Below are positions 46,149-57,231 of a DNA stretch of 64,000 bases, one piece after another. The notes under the pieces were generated by a model. It saw only the letters and a program-made list of their open reading frames with translations. It made no database searches and was not told the DNA's origin. Position numbers and translations under genes: made by a program. This stretch comes from Bombyx mori (taxonomy: Eukaryota > Arthropoda > Insecta > Lepidoptera > Bombycidae): positions 18,788,001 through 18,852,000 of the forward strand of contig NC_085107.1 of the NCBI RefSeq assembly GCF_030269925.1, given 5' to 3'. Position 1 is the first letter of the stretch; each line of letters begins with the position of its first letter.

Positions 46149-46404
46149 CATATAGACCTTTATATTGATTAGATGGATGAACGAGCTCACGGCCCACCAG
46201 ATGTTAAGTGGTTACTGGAGCCCATAGACATTCACAACGTAAATATCGCCACCCACCTCGAGATATGAGTTCTAAGATCTCAGTTTTTTACAATACAACG
46301 GCTTCTCCACCCTTCAGGCCGGAACGCATTACTGCTTCACGGCTGAAATAGGCAGGGTGGTGGTACCTACCCGTGAGGACTCACAAGACATACTACCACC
46401 AGTA
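46149..46404 (-). mobile_element. Bm1 SINE, 5'-truncated
   Basis: Body ending at 'actaccaccagt'. The tail end is degraded ('cctttatattgattag'). Confidence 0.8.
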
Positions 46405-46965
46405 ATGCCTCCCCCAAGCCTCGCCTCAATGACCAGTCCTGCGATGCCTACATTCAGTAGATTCTCGCAAACCTCAATAGGTCATCCACCTGCGGAAGGC
46501 TTGTATTCATAAATCTATACACATATCCTTTTTACCCGACGCTCGTACGAACAAATAAACGAGCCAAGTTATTAAATAAATATAGTAGCTTTGATTTTGT
46601 TACTCCATGTTAATCCTCCAAGTTCCGGTTCCAAACACAATGTCTAGATAGAGACATTTTTATAGAGACACGTCATGTTACGTAATATCGGTAGAGCTTT
46701 CCCACGTATTTGTCAGACGGAATTGATCAATACTCCCCAAGGATTTTGCAGTCGTATACTTTGTTAACAAGTTTACGACAAAGTACCATTTTATTATCGT
46801 GATAGTGGACGGGCAGCTTTATGAAATATAGTAGCAATTTTCACTCACACAACGATGTGCTTTATAGTGGAAAACGTTTTATGCGTTGTAAATCGATTTG
46901 TCTGAATTAACTGATTACACTTGCTTCCCAAACTTGATTACTTTTACAGAGGAATAGAAATAAAA
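46405..46965. other. no gene supported
   Basis: Unassigned spacer. Confidence 0.5.
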
Positions 46966-47167
46966 TCTATACTAATAATATTATAAAGAGGAAAGATTTG
47001 TTTGTTTGTTTCGAATAGGCTCCGAAACTACTGGACCGATTTGAAAAATTGTTTTTCCATTAGAAGCCGACATTGTCCCTGATGAACATAGGCTACTTTT
47101 TTTATTTATTTTTTTGGTTTCATATGTGTTTTAATGTTTCCGAAGCGAAGCCAGGGCGGGTCGCTAG
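46966..47167 (+). mobile_element. non-autonomous Helitron-like element, family H2
   Basis: 5' TCTATACTAATAATATTATA, 3' 'ggcgggtcgctag' with CTAG at 47164-47167, flanked by A and T. The same family as the nested copy at 24277-24486. Confidence 0.72.
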
Positions 47168-48910
47168 TAATTAATAAAGCTTCACATTTATTAGGGGAGT
47201 GTTATTTTTATTACGTTTTTTCGGGTTTTTTTTTTAAATATATTATTTATTTTGTTTAAGCCTGTTGCAGTGGTAATATTCTATTAGGCTGTGAAAAAGA
47301 TAGCAGTTTAAGGTTAGAGACGGTAGGAAGATAAGAAATTTTTTAGAAAGACGTGTACGAAGTGATTGTGATGTAAAATAAAGAATTTCGCTATATTCAT
47401 CCCGCTTTTACTCATGAACGTTCCCACAGCTATGTATGTCAATTGACCTGGAAACATTAGATCTAGACAACCATCAGCAATAGAAATAAAGACAGAGAAT
47501 AAGGCGTAGAAGGATTCAAACAAATTATTAGTATATCGAAGCAACACTCTTAAATAAAACATTACCTACGAATACCAACACTACAGTTACAAAGTCGGTA
47601 GATGGTTGATATATTAGCTATAATATTTTCAGTATCCAACTTGTTCCAAGGGAAGTATAAACTGGCACCACTCTACATTGTTAGCTAAGAGGTTAAGGAA
47701 TAGGATTTGGGTAAACACGTTTGTATAAAATTCTGACGTTGACATTGGAAATAGAGTATTACGACTGATATATTCAAGATTAAAAATGGTGGTATGTTAA
47801 CTACATCGGTTGTTTCATTATTTGAATTATTATGTACATTAAGAACAATAGGGCGAATGCGTGAGTGACTGAATGTAGGAAAATAACCTTTGAAAAAGGG
47901 TGATTAAGTCGATTTTCATTCGTTTCAAAAAAATTCCATAAAGCATTACGATTTTGATTTTGTATCGCCTTTATATTTACTCGGTAATGAATTCACGTCA
48001 ATTAATCATGTTGCTTTTTGTGGAATTGAACGACAAAGGCTTAGGCTTACTCTCTCGGTTATAAATTGAGTTTTTGTCTAATTAATTTGTAATTTGATTA
48101 ACTAGCTTTAGGACTTGTACAGTTTTATTTTGTCTTACGGTTTTCTTGTTGCGACTGCTGCCTGCCTATCTGATATCACTAGTGTTCCCTCAATAATCTA
48201 AATTGAATTATATTAACTAGCATATTCAGACTTAAAAATCATTTTATGTACTATTTTTCTGTTTACTTTTGTTATAAATATAAAACTAAAGCTCATCAAT
48301 ATTTACAAAAAAACGCTGTCAGGAGAAAATGGTTCCGAGGATTGTGCTTGTTTATTTATGCAATAAATGTAATTTCCAATATTTCAATATATACATTGAA
48401 CTTCTAACAGGTTAAGGGCGGAAAATATTGAATAATATATTTACCGTATTTGTATATTTTTTTTAATTCGGCCCAAGAGTGTAATTCTAGTTTAAAAATC
48501 TAGTATTGAGCTATTTCTTGAATCAGGTGAAATAATAAATATAATCATCATAAAAAAACTTAATTATAATACAAAAATGGCTTAAATTTCAACGGCCAGT
48601 CATCAAGGTAGCCGTGTCCAGTTCGCGTGGTCCGCAACGGTCGACGCTTTCATCCAGCCCTGAAGATTTGACAACAACACGTGGACATGTTTCCGATGCA
48701 TCCAATTTCACGATACACGCTTGAAAACTTGTAGGGGACTGTTGCAATTTTTAAAGCTATTGTATTTTTAATGGTCTCTGTTTGTATTTTTATTCTGTTT
48801 ATTTTATTTTACAAATAAACATGCGCTTTTCTACGTTACCTAAAGCATCGCGATCGAACCGATGAGTTTTACAGAAACACTTGCTAACTCTCTAAATGCG
48901 TTGTATGGTT
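47168..48910. other. long AT-rich stretch, no gene supported
   Basis: A short GC-rich island at 48596-48700 has no recognisable content. No convincing exon, repeat end or RNA structure. Confidence 0.45.
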
Positions 48911-49178
48911 TTTGTTCGTTAGTCTTGCTAAAACTCGAGAACGGCTGGACCGACTTGGCTAGTTTTGGTTTTTAATTTTTTGTGGAAGTCCATGGAAGGT
49001 TTATAAGGTAGATAATTAAGAAAATGCTCGGAATTAAATAAAAATAACAATTTTGTTTTCCCTTTGATGTGGCCCCCGTCGAACGGATTCCTTTTGTTTA
49101 TTTTAAGTTTATTTTATACAAAAGTTTAGGTATTTTATTTATCGATTGAGGCACTACGAAGTCTACCGAGTCAGCTAG
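48911..49178 (+). mobile_element. non-autonomous Helitron-like element, family H3
   Basis: It starts within the family's 5' region ('tttgttcgttagtcttgcta') and ends CTAG at 49175-49178, then T. The 5' end is lost. Confidence 0.6.
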
Positions 49179-49914
49179 TATATATTAATAATAGTAATCA
49201 GGATGTCTGTTATAATATTTTTAATTATGTACCTAGTAGGAGATTTGGAAGCCAATACTAGCCTAACAGGTGTTAGAAATTGTATTCTTTTATCTGACTA
49301 AACATAGCTTACTAGCTAAAGACTTATACATTTCCTAAGCATTACAAAACAAGCAGCTAGCGAATGAAATCCTCGGTTTTTGAGGTCATAGCCACCATGT
49401 CGTGTCCCTTATTGGTAATACATTGCGTGTTAGTCAATGAAAACGTTAATAAAGAAAAATAATTTGGTATCTCATTTCTAATACAAGAAAATATGTAATT
49501 CTCTCACGATTTAGTGTCCATGAAAAAGCAGAGTCAAAAATACATTGATTAGTGTAATTCGAATCTAGAATAAACGAAACTTTAAAGCTCGAATTTAAGG
49601 TAAGCTTCGTTAACACTGTAAGCCGTTTTAACAAGGAAACTTTCGTGGACTATTCACGTATTATTTCCTATTTAAAATCAGGAAGTTTCATCATGCCATA
49701 GTCCAATTTCACAAGGGGTTCATTCTTTACCTGCATATAAGTATTATCACGGCGCACTTAAAAAAGTTAACGGAGCTTATAAATATCAGAACTTAAGCGC
49801 CACCTTGAAGCAAGGGTATGAGGTTTGCAGTATGAAATCGAATAAATATTTATGAACACAACAGCTATTACGAACAAGAATGCGTGACGTTTCTGCACGT
49901 ATCTCGTCGCTTAC
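49179..49914. other. no gene supported
   Basis: AT-rich spacer. Confidence 0.5.
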
Positions 49915-50145
49915 CCTTCTTCTTCTATATCGTTCCCTCACTACTGAGGATCGCGACTACATGTGACGTACTTCCAATGTGCTCGATCATGTGTGGCATG
50001 GACCGCATGGTACAGACTACCACCAAGTGCTTCTCTTGCTAGATCTGATCATCTGGCTGGTGTTCTGCCAACGGCGCGCTTGCCCTCTATGCGAGCCGTA
50101 GTTATGAGCTTATCTAATTCATATCTGGGAGACCGCATGGGATAG
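49915..50145 (-). pseudogene. RTE-type polymerase, C-terminal fragment (minus strand)
   Basis: Minus-strand reading gives RIEGKRAVGRTPARWSD, then an interruption and ALGGSLYHAVHAT, an HDRAHW motif and DPQ before the stop. These blocks align with the end of the plus-strand fragment at 2004-2585 (EGKR, RW, D-R-W, DPQ), so this is a second copy of the same family or a close relative. One frame disturbance is likely. Very short; no enzymatic domain. Confidence 0.7.
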
Positions 50146-50393
50146 CGCTTACCCTACGGAATCTAAAAATCGTTGCAATTTATAAAATTCATTATCGGAT
50201 AGACGTTAAAAGTCGTTAAATCAAAAACATGTTATCCGCTTGAATACCGGTTAGTCAGCGGCGCTGCTCAGAGCGGATGCGGATGGATGGACGCTGCCCG
50301 GTCCAGCCAGAACCTCCTTAGAGTTTCACCCAACGAAACGATTCGCTCAATAAACCACTAGTTCAATAAAAACGGTTCGCTCGAATGCACTCA
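50146..50393. other. no feature recognised
   Basis: Spacer of about 250 bp. Confidence 0.5.
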
Positions 50394-50531
50394 GTTTGAA
50401 GGATGTAACTATACTTGAGACCTTAGAACTTATATCTCAATGTGGATGGGGCATTTACGTTTAGATGTCTATGGGCTCCCTGAACACCAGGTGGGCCGTG
50501 AGCTCGTCCACCCATCTAAGCAATAAAAAAA
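50394..50531 (+). mobile_element. Bm1 SINE, 3' fragment with small deletions
   Basis: 'gtttgaaggatgtaactata' to 'gcaataaaaaaa'; about 10 bp are lost in 'ctccctgaacacc'. Confidence 0.8.
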
Positions 50532-51550
50532 TAATTTAAAAAAACTCGATTGCTAAAAATCTGGTAGATACATCGTACCAAGCTTATGCCAAGCGATGTC
50601 AAGTGAACTTTAGCTTATGACCCTTAAACACAATCTGAAAAAGTTTCCTCTATGAGATATTTAATGAAAGTTATGAAACAGTCCGTCATCAAGTTACTCT
50701 GTTGACATCATTTTAAATTGCATTGTGACACAGCTCAATCTAATTGCCATTGACATTGCTAATATTTGTGGCGATGGTGATTCATTCAACGCATTCGTTT
50801 ACCATTAGACAGCTAAGGGAAAATTTTAAAGAAAAGCTTCAGGAACGATTGCGTCTTCTAAAATCATCAAACCAAACGCCTTAAGGAAAATCAAAGAGAG
50901 AACTTCTTCTATCTAGACTAGAGTACAAAAAAACAATATATATTTTAAATTAGTGACCTCGACGTGATGTTGCCACAGCAGAATATATTGTGGTGAAGAT
51001 AATTAAGATAATGGGTTCGTGGCAAGATTAATGGTAAGAAACGAGGTTTCTTCACGGATCGAATTACTTTTTATTTAATTACCAGCACTAGGCGAACAGC
51101 TACTGCTATTTATTACTTAACTTCAATCTTAAATCCCCTAGAACCAACACAACGTGACCTGAAATATTTTAAACACACGATAAATTTAAATTCGGAGCTC
51201 TATTTATTAAAATCACACGGAAAAGTAGTAGTGGCATTTTCAAACATTACATATTATACATAAAGCAACTCAAATTATATTTGATAATTTTTAAACGTTA
51301 TTTTTTCCCTGGTAAAACATCACAGTACTTTAGTTATTTGACGGTCGTATCTCAGATATGAAAAAATAAAGAAATAAAAACTGTAATCACACTTCTTTTA
51401 TTTAGATTCTATCGAATAATACGCCTTCGGTTTCATTTCGTGACGCACTAAAACTATTTAATATTTTAACAACGAATACCTGAACTTTTTCGTTTTATTT
51501 TTGAAACAATTCAATTAATAATATTGATAGGTGGTGTATGTTATTTTTTT
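50532..51550. other. no gene supported
   Basis: AT-rich spacer. Confidence 0.5.
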
Positions 51551-51554
51551 ATGA

Positions 51555-51842
51555 TTGAGGTCTTTCGCCGATGCACACACCGATGACTACTTCGCGATAA
51601 TGCGCAAAAAGGCGGCATCCATTATGCGTAGAGTAGGAGGAAGCACCAACAACGTCTTGAGGGTATCAGCTAAAAGACTGGATGGCCCGACCCTGGATAG
51701 GTTCATCAAGTACTACATGCTGCTTGATGAGGCTGCCAGGGATAGTTGATAGATTTATTTAAATGCTAACATAGTTCTTAAGTTATTTGTAATACTAACA
51801 CACTATGAGACTATGATGTCTTGAAATAAAAGTTATTTATTT
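51555..51842 (+). pseudogene. probable non-LTR retrotransposon C-terminus and 3' UTR
   Basis: An open frame from 51555 to 51749 (64 codons) has RKKAASIMRRVGGSTN and then LDGPTLDRFIKYYM. These words remind me of the C-terminal tails of lepidopteran non-LTR RT proteins, but I cannot name the clade. It is followed by an AT-rich 3' end with AATAAA at 51824-51829 and T/A-rich tail. Codon use is more GC-rich than the surroundings. The frame has no proper ATG, consistent with 5' truncation. Confidence 0.45.
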
Positions 51843-51845
51843 TAT

Positions 51846-52205
51846 TTTTATTATTACTGGTGGCCCGGAGGCCTTTCCAGTTTCACAAGGACAAATAGGC
51901 GAGCAAGAGCACCACCAGGGGGGATGGGATTTGCTAACAGCTACCTAAGCGCCTCCAAAGGAGACCTAAAAACTCAAGAGTCGGTGGTATATGTCTAATT
52001 GAGTCGACGTTATAACAGAAACGGTGGTATATAGGGAACCCGCGAGGAGTGCCTAGCCGCGTGAACTTGACGCAAACCCGGCACTGCGGCGTGCGTGATA
52101 AACCGCGGCCGCCATTGAGTCCGCGAGACGGGATGGCGGCAGATCACCGTCGGCCCGACGAGACGGCGTAGCGGTGACGAGCGACCCGACGGGACCGTAC
52201 TGTGC
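51846..52205. repeat. GC-rich block of unknown nature
   Basis: About 360 bp of GC-rich sequence directly follows the AT-rich LINE-like tail. It contains 'gaccgtactgtgcgc', 'ggcggccgcca'-type words and a repeated 'ggtggtata' (51984 and 52024). No frame was recognised. It is likely part of another retroelement (for example a 5' UTR), but this is inference. Confidence 0.35.
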
Positions 52206-52641
52206 GCATTATTTAATTAAATTCAGTACATAGCAACTCGTTTTTGGCACGCCGACCCTCTGCCGCAGTCGCATCCTCGTCATGGCATCTCGATTGTCAT
52301 TCGCTTCGCTACTACCAAATTTAATCTATTTATGATATAGACTTACGAAGCGGCTTAGAATATTTGGACAAGTACAATAAATACACTTGAGAACCATTGA
52401 TGTTTTGAATGATTTCGTAAGTCACTCTAACGATTTTTTTTAATAGCAATCATTTCACTTCTACTAAAAAATTTAGCGTTTGACGTTCCGTAATATAAAT
52501 CAGAATAAAAATGAAATGTATCACCGCCGAAATGTTGCATGTGATTTAAGTGCTTACAATTTATATTAAGGTAATTAACTCATTTCAGGGCTGACGAATG
52601 TGGACGTGGTAAAAATTTAAAAGCAATATATAACGTTTAGA
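52206..52641. other. no feature recognised
   Basis: AT-rich spacer. Confidence 0.5.
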
Positions 52642-52890
52642 ACTTTTTTATTTATTTATTGCTTAGGTGTTTGGACGAGCTCACAGCCCACCTGGCGTAA
52701 AGTGGTTACTGGAGCCCATAGACATCTACAAAGTAAATGCGCCACCCATCTTGAGATATAAGTAAGATCTCAGTATAGTTACAACGGCTGCCCCACCCTT
52801 CAAACCGAAACGCATTACTGCTTCACGGCAGAAATCGGCAGGGTGGTGGTACCTGCCCGCGCGGAGTCACAAGAGGTTCTACCACCAGTA
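52642..52890 (-). mobile_element. Bm1 SINE, 5'-truncated
   Basis: T-rich start, complete body, and the exact recurrent end 'ctaccaccagt'. Confidence 0.85.
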
Positions 52891-53314
52891 GTTTTTAAGT
52901 AGTAACTGATTTTATGAAAATGTTTCTATTTGTATTCATTGTAACTGTTATTTATTTTTTACTAAAATAACGCAGATTCACATTTGTCAAACTGAATAAG
53001 TCCTTCATTCGGCTTTGAACTCTGAGGCTGAGAAGCTTGAAGTTAAAATTGCAAGAATATTTTCCTGCGAGTGAGCTATACAAGAAAAACTACGTGATAA
53101 AAATGTACGCTTATGAAAAGTTATTTTTGTTTTTTTTTATTTTTCATAAAAAACCTAAAGTACAAATTCAGATTTAAACTAGAATAATTCGTTTAAGGAT
53201 GTGTGTAATGCGATAAAAAATAGATTTAATATATATATATTTATATTCATTAACTTTTTGTGGCATTTTCGATTCTTTTGACCTTTTTGTTAGTTGAATT
53301 TGAATATAATTCCA
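52891..53314. other. no feature recognised
   Basis: AT-rich spacer with a short TA run at about 53230. Confidence 0.5.
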
Positions 53315-53345
53315 CGCGGTCTCTTCCATCATAACAGAGACCGCG
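53315..53345. repeat. 9-bp perfect hairpin
   Basis: CGCGGTCTC, 13 nt, then GAGACCGCG. A stable GC-rich stem in AT-rich DNA; function unknown. Confidence 0.5.
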
Positions 53346-53573
53346 GTCTACGGCGACCCTAGAGCAGTTATTAATATTCGTGGTGCGCCCTCCAACGAAA
53401 ATATAGTTTTTTTTTCGCTCTCATCCCGAATACGTGATTAATCTTCATAAAAATGACTATCTAAGTTTCAGTTCACAAAGACTTAAGCTCTTTCGTTTCT
53501 CGACCTTATCGTAGTGCTAGAAAAAACTTTTTACATTTACAACTCCGTACTTTCTTAACGAATCTACATAAAA

Positions 53574-54000
53574 TAATAATAATAATAATAATAATAAGCC
53601 CATTTTATTTCCAAAACACAAATAGAAAAAAAGAAAAAACACCTTATCAAATAAAAATTATAAAATTAAATATAAACTTGTGCTTGGAACCCCATTCGGG
53701 TATAGGCCTCCTCCAGCTTGCTCCACTCTTCCCTATCTTTGGCTTTGTTTCTCCATTCTTTTCCAGTTGCTGCTGTTATTTCGTCGATCCATCTGCTTCT
53801 TGGTCGTCCTCTTCTTCTTTTGCCCGCTGGTCCTTCCCATGTTGTAATTTCTAATGTCCATCTTTTATCCGTATATCTCGCAAGATGTCCTGCCCAGCGC
53901 CACTTTTGTGTCAGAGCGTACCTGAGAGCATCTATCAGCTTTGTTTTTTCTCTAATGTATTCGCTTCTTATCCTTTGTATTTTTCTTCCGGCTCTCTACA
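53574..54000 (-). pseudogene. RTE-like LINE 3' end: polymerase C-terminus and (ATT)n tail
   Basis: Minus-strand reading of 53690-54000 gives KTKLIDALRYALTQKWRWAG, then HLARYTDKRW, GKRRRGRPRSRWID and KDREEWSKLEEAY. This is the typical C-terminus of endonuclease/RT proteins of RTE-like LINEs. It is followed by a short 3' UTR and, at 53574-53598, an ATT/AAT microsatellite typical of the 3' end. The reading frame is open over this part but the catalytic domains are missing. Confidence 0.82.
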
Positions 54001-54119
54001 TAAAATAATGTATATTATATTAAACATACAAATTTTATTTACCTGTCTAATTATAAATCGCGCAATTTTTTTTATGTCTGCAAGTTGTTGAAATATTTTA
54101 AATTTAATTTCTCTAAGAA

Positions 54120-54318
54120 AAGAAAAAAAACACTTTTGTGAGCTATTATGGGTACCAGAAACTGGCATACAACTTTAAATATATACATATATAGATATGA
54201 AACGCCCAGAAAAAGAGCAAAGAAATCTGGTCATCACAAAAATGTTTGTCCGATGTGGGAATCGAACCCACGACCTTCAGCGCCACAGTCAGGAGCGCTA
54301 ACTACTGCACCGAGTCAG
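54120..54318 (-). mobile_element. tRNA-derived SINE (not Bm1)
   Basis: On the minus strand, a tRNA-like head (about 54318 down to 54240) has an A-box-like 'cggtgcagtagttagc' and a B-box GGTTCGATTCC in a T-arm that pairs (GTGGG/CCCAC). A body follows containing 'tttctggtacccataa' and a T-rich end. The acceptor stem of a real tRNA is missing, so it is not a tRNA gene. The end near 54120 is approximate. Confidence 0.6.
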
Positions 54319-54493
54319 TCAAAGCTTAAAAATGTTTATTGTATGAATATAAATACAAAGTATTATAATTATTTCAGAAAGATTTCTCACAGAAATAACA
54401 CATACAAATTTCACGTCAACCGAACAGTCGTTTACATGTCACGACCTCACCACGACTGAGCTCAAAGTTTGCGGGTTACAGAGAGCACGTTAC
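54319..54493. other. no feature recognised
   Basis: Short spacer between the SINE and a Bm1 trace. Confidence 0.45.
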
Positions 54494-54573
54494 GTAGATG
54501 GTTGAACAAGCTCACAGCCCACCTAGTATTAAGTGGTTAACTAGAAATAGGTAGGATAGCGCTACCCACCTTT
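54494..54573 (-). mobile_element. degenerate Bm1 fragment
   Basis: 'gatggttgaacaagctcaca' followed by 'cccacctagtattaagtggt'; breaks up after that. Confidence 0.55.
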
Positions 54574-54790
54574 TTTTCTTTTATTGCCCTTGTAGGTAGA
54601 CGAGCACACGGCCCACCTGATGGTGAGTGTTTACCGTCGCCCATGGACTTCAGCAATGCCACGGACAGAGCCAAGCCACTGTCTACCGCTTAATATTCTC
54701 CACAAGCCTCGTTTGAAGAAGGACATGTCATAGCGCTCGGGGAACATCGTGGAGCTCATTTCATAGCCGGATGGTACGTGGCAAAAAAGA
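54574..54790 (-). mobile_element. non-LTR retrotransposon 3' end, family L2
   Basis: Minus-strand reading gives FLPRTIRLWNELHDVPRALG, then MSFFKRGLWRIL and the family tail ('ggtgggccgtgtgctcgtct'), ending in AATAAAAG. Coding similarity may extend beyond 54790. The frame carries substitutions and is 5'-truncated. Confidence 0.78.
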
Positions 54791-55223
54791 CTGGAAACGC
54801 ACTGTGGATGACCGCAGTGACTGTGGTTCCAGGTAGTATGGATGAACTCTACTCCGGTGGCGGGCGGTGCGATGGTGTGTACGGTGTGGGCTCCGATTAC
54901 TCTCGACCACTGAATGCCAGTTGGTGGTCGAAGTATGTTGGTATCATATTCAAAAATCTCTGTTGATTATTCTATGGTCGCATCCAATATCGGGTTTTAT
55001 ACGATACCTATGGGAAGAGATGTGGTGCTAATCTAGGCTGAATCCGCACACCCGATATTTTTTTGTTAGTTCAGCAGATTTTCGAATAAAACACTGAATG
55101 TATTGGAGCGTGACCGCTTTCCATTAAGCCGTGGCTCGATAGTTTTTTAATTGTGTAACCAAAAAACGATCAATGGAATTTTTGTTCGATAAATCTCGGA
55201 TCGCTGATATTCGAATAACTTTT
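54791..55223. other. no gene; possibly further L2 sequence
   Basis: 54791-54960 is GC-richer and might continue the L2 element. The rest is unassigned. Confidence 0.35.
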
Positions 55224-55479
55224 ACTGGTTTTACTGGTGGTAGGACCTGTTGTGAGTCCGCGCGGGTAGGTACCACCGCCCTGCCTATTTCTGCCGTGAA
55301 GCAGTAATGCGTTTCGGTTTGAAGGGTGGGGCAGCCGTTGTAACTATACTTGAGACCTTAGAACTTATATCTCAAGGTCGGTGGCGCATTTACGTCGTAG
55401 ATGTCTATGGGCTCCAGTAACCACATAACATCAGGTGGGCTGTGAGCTCGTCCACCCATCTAAGCAATAAAAAAAAAAG
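55224..55479 (+). mobile_element. Bm1 SINE, 5'-truncated, with target duplication
   Basis: The body starts after a repeated word ('tttactggttttactggtgg') and ends in an A-run. GAATAACT occurs on the left (55213-55220) and directly after the A-run (55480-55487), an 8-bp target duplication. This shows that the short form arrived by retrotransposition in this state. Confidence 0.87.
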
Positions 55480-55621
55480 AATAACTGTACTTTACAAAAG
55501 ACTAAACATCGAAGAGTTCGTTTGAATCATATTGTATTCTTGTATTTTCTGCGAACATCGCATTTTCTGTTCTCCCTATATTATTTGCGGCGTGCCAATA
55601 GGTACTCTTAATATATTAAAA

Positions 55622-56048
55622 AAAAAATAGAAAGCTGAAGAGTTTGTTTGTTTGAACGCGTTAATCTCAGGAACTACATACTGGTCCGATTTGAAAAATT
55701 CTTTCAGTGTTAGATAGCCCATTTATCGAGAAAGGCTATAGACTATATAACATCACGCTAAGGCCAATACAAGCAGAGCACCAATAAATAATCCTTCAAA
55801 ATCAAGGTATTTTTCCCTTCTGAGAGCTTTCGTTGCGTGCGCTGCAGAAACGGTTAAAGTTTCGCTAAAATAATGTATCACAGAATTGTTCCCCTTTTTA
55901 AGATTTAAAATAAAGTCCAGGACAGCATAGGTCTATAATATGTTAAGGTTGGCTCACTATAACGTTTTTTATGCTAACCAAATTTGTTCTAAAATAAAGC
56001 ATTATTTGTGAACTATTCCACGCGGATGAAGTCGCGGGCAAAAGCTAG
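55622..56048 (+). mobile_element. Helitron-like element, family H5, long form
   Basis: Starts 'aaagctgaagagtttgtttg' and ends 'gcgggcaaaagctag' with CTAG at 56045-56048, then T. It carries about 150 bp of internal sequence absent from the copies at 36129-36656, so those may be deletion derivatives. Confidence 0.65.
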
Positions 56049-57231
56049 TATATTAAAAAACATGAGATTAAGTCGTAAAAGTAGTTTTAGTTAGTTACAT
56101 TATTTATTGTTATTTTAATTGCTCGGCCTTACACAGATAATGTTTCATGTTAATCTTCACGATACCCTTCGTGCAGTGGTGCTCGTAATAGTCTCTGCTA
56201 CGGATTAACTTCCGTAATTGGCGACCGGATTCCAATTCTGCATAGTTCTGTTTCGAGCATGTCCTGAATTGTCAATTTGTCTTCCAGCTTCAGCTTAACG
56301 CAACGATCTTCATGCTAGATTACTTATTACGCATTGAATTATTTAATACTTAAATATTTCTACGGTTTTAACATCTGAACGTGTAGATGTGGTCAAAACC
56401 GTCAGAATCGATGTTAGCGTTGTCTTTTAAATCATCGGGACTTTGGAAGCGGGCTTTGTGTCGGGTAGCCATCATCCAACGCAAGATAATTGACAGATGC
56501 CTGAATCTCGCTTACGACATTTTCAAGATAAAGCGCATATATACAAGTTCCGAACCACGACATTCGAACCGTCGGTCTACCGAGCAATGTCACCGCTCGG
56601 TGGAAGATCTTCCCTTTGTCGCTTAAGCCTTCAATTTGTAATGGGTGGACAAATTGTGAAAACTGTCCACTTTGAAGCATAAAATTTGTTGTACTATTTT
56701 CGTAATACCATACAAATCGAAAGGTATGACATTAGTGAAAATAAGTAAAGGACCGTAAAATGGGGCTAATAAGCCATTCAAACCAATTTTAATAATCAAA
56801 ATTATATGTTTCAGATATTAAAATTGCTTTAATAGGGGGAGTCTAATGCTATTTTATCGCCATATCACTGTTAGAACTTTAAATTATCACCTCCTTAAGT
56901 GAAAAAGTAAAAAAAAGTGGCCAATTTCAATTTGCTCGTAAATCAGGGTCCATAAGAACGACGTATGGGGATAATAGAGAAAAGTGGTAGGTTTGTCAAA
57001 ATATTTTTGTAATTAAGACGGTAAGTTCCTAGTTAAGTAGATAATTATAAGCTTAAATAAGTAGGTACTCAAATATTTAAAGTTTTTATTTATGGTAATG
57101 GTTTACCTTCCAAGCGCACTTGTACAACAATGTTGCTACAAATAAATTATAGGAAAGTAGTTTTTTATGCCGCGCTAGTTGAGTGGAGTGGCCCATCTTC
57201 TGTTAAGCACTTATCGGTGCTCAAAGACATA
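56049..57231. other. no gene supported
   Basis: Mixed composition. A plus-strand frame at 56387-56626 overlaps a minus-strand one and neither is recognised. Confidence 0.4.

Noticed and set aside
54240..54318. tRNA gene on the minus strand
   Set aside because: Same reason: tRNA-like head of a SINE, not a full cloverleaf.
56387..56680. Candidate gene around 56.4-56.7 kb
   Set aside because: Short frames on both strands overlap without motifs; GC content is only slightly raised.
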